DNA from: an uncultured Ruminococcus sp.
GTDB taxonomy: Bacteria; Bacillota; Clostridia; Oscillospirales; Ruminococcaceae
Direction: 5' to 3'
Assembly (NCBI GenBank): GCA_946183385.1
Contig: CAMHBN010000152.1
Coordinates: 1 to 5,288 of the forward strand
DNA: 5,288 nucleotides
The first letter of the stretch is position 1. Each line of letters starts with the position of its first letter. The translations under genes were made by a program, and so were the position numbers. A model generated the notes under the pieces. It worked only from the letters and a program-made list of their open reading frames with translations, was not told the DNA's origin and searched no databases. Shown here one piece after another: positions 5,232 through 5,288 of this stretch.

Positions 5232-5288
5232 GGCGGCATAGCTCAGTTGGCTAGAGTACTCGGTTCATACCCGATTGGTCGTTGGTTC
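5232..5288 (+). tRNA. tRNA-Met (CAT), elongator type, cut at window end
   Basis: The first 57 bases of a tRNA fold as expected: acceptor strand GGCGGCA, D stem GCTC/GAGT, D loop AGTTGGCTA, anticodon stem CTCGG/CCGAT, loop TTCATAC with anticodon CAT at 5266-5268, variable loop TGGTC, and the 5' half of the T arm (GTTGG then TTC). The 3' acceptor strand lies beyond the window. It is not the initiator: the anticodon stem lacks the three G-C pairs next to the loop. The loop TTCATAC fits elongator Met better than the lysidine-modified Ile2 tRNA, which also has a CAT anticodon and often has CTCATAA. The outermost anticodon-stem pair (C/T) is mismatched. Other tRNAs may follow. Confidence 0.9.

Noticed and set aside
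5232..5288. Initiator tRNA-fMet
   Set aside because: The anticodon stem lacks the three consecutive G-C pairs next to the loop that mark initiator tRNAs, and the acceptor strand GGCGGCA is not of the initiator type.

Overview
The window looks like chromosomal DNA from a GC-rich gut or rumen member of the Bacillota, with a Ruminococcaceae/Oscillospirales-like flavour. This rests on strong AGGAG-type ribosome binding sites, a textbook -35/-10 promoter before a tRNA gene, strong G/C preference at third codon positions, and small TGTAGGGG-flanked palindromes of a kind I associate with such genomes. The genus is inference; no search was run.

Layout: every gene is on the + strand. Positions 1-177 hold the 3' end of a GNAT acetyltransferase gene. 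Positions 200-4356 hold a tight three-gene cassette. It consists of a PP2C-type protein phosphatase with a large insert and a helical C-terminal extension (200-1837), a Ser/Thr protein kinase with three copies of an unrecognised 59-residue C-terminal module (1834-3453), and a protein with a RanBP2-type zinc finger followed by Sel1-like repeats (3463-4356). The phosphatase stop and kinase start overlap (ATGA), and the third gene starts 9 bases after the kinase stop. Positions 4357-4531 are non-coding and hold three heptamer repeats and three palindromic elements. Positions 4532-5083 encode a cysteine-motif flavodoxin-fold FMN reductase. Positions 5084-5169 hold no gene. A strong promoter (5170-5198) then drives a tRNA-Met(CAT) gene that is cut by the window edge.

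How the genes may work together: the phosphatase and kinase are probably an antagonistic pair made in a fixed ratio by translational coupling. The zinc-finger/Sel1 protein is the natural candidate for an adaptor, scaffold or substrate. The arrangement recalls the phosphatase/kinase pairs of the TerY-P (vWA-PP2C-kinase) systems, but no vWA gene lies in this window. The triplicated kinase module and the zinc-finger/Sel1 partner are the most novel parts. The flavoprotein and tRNA genes are probably separate transcription units.
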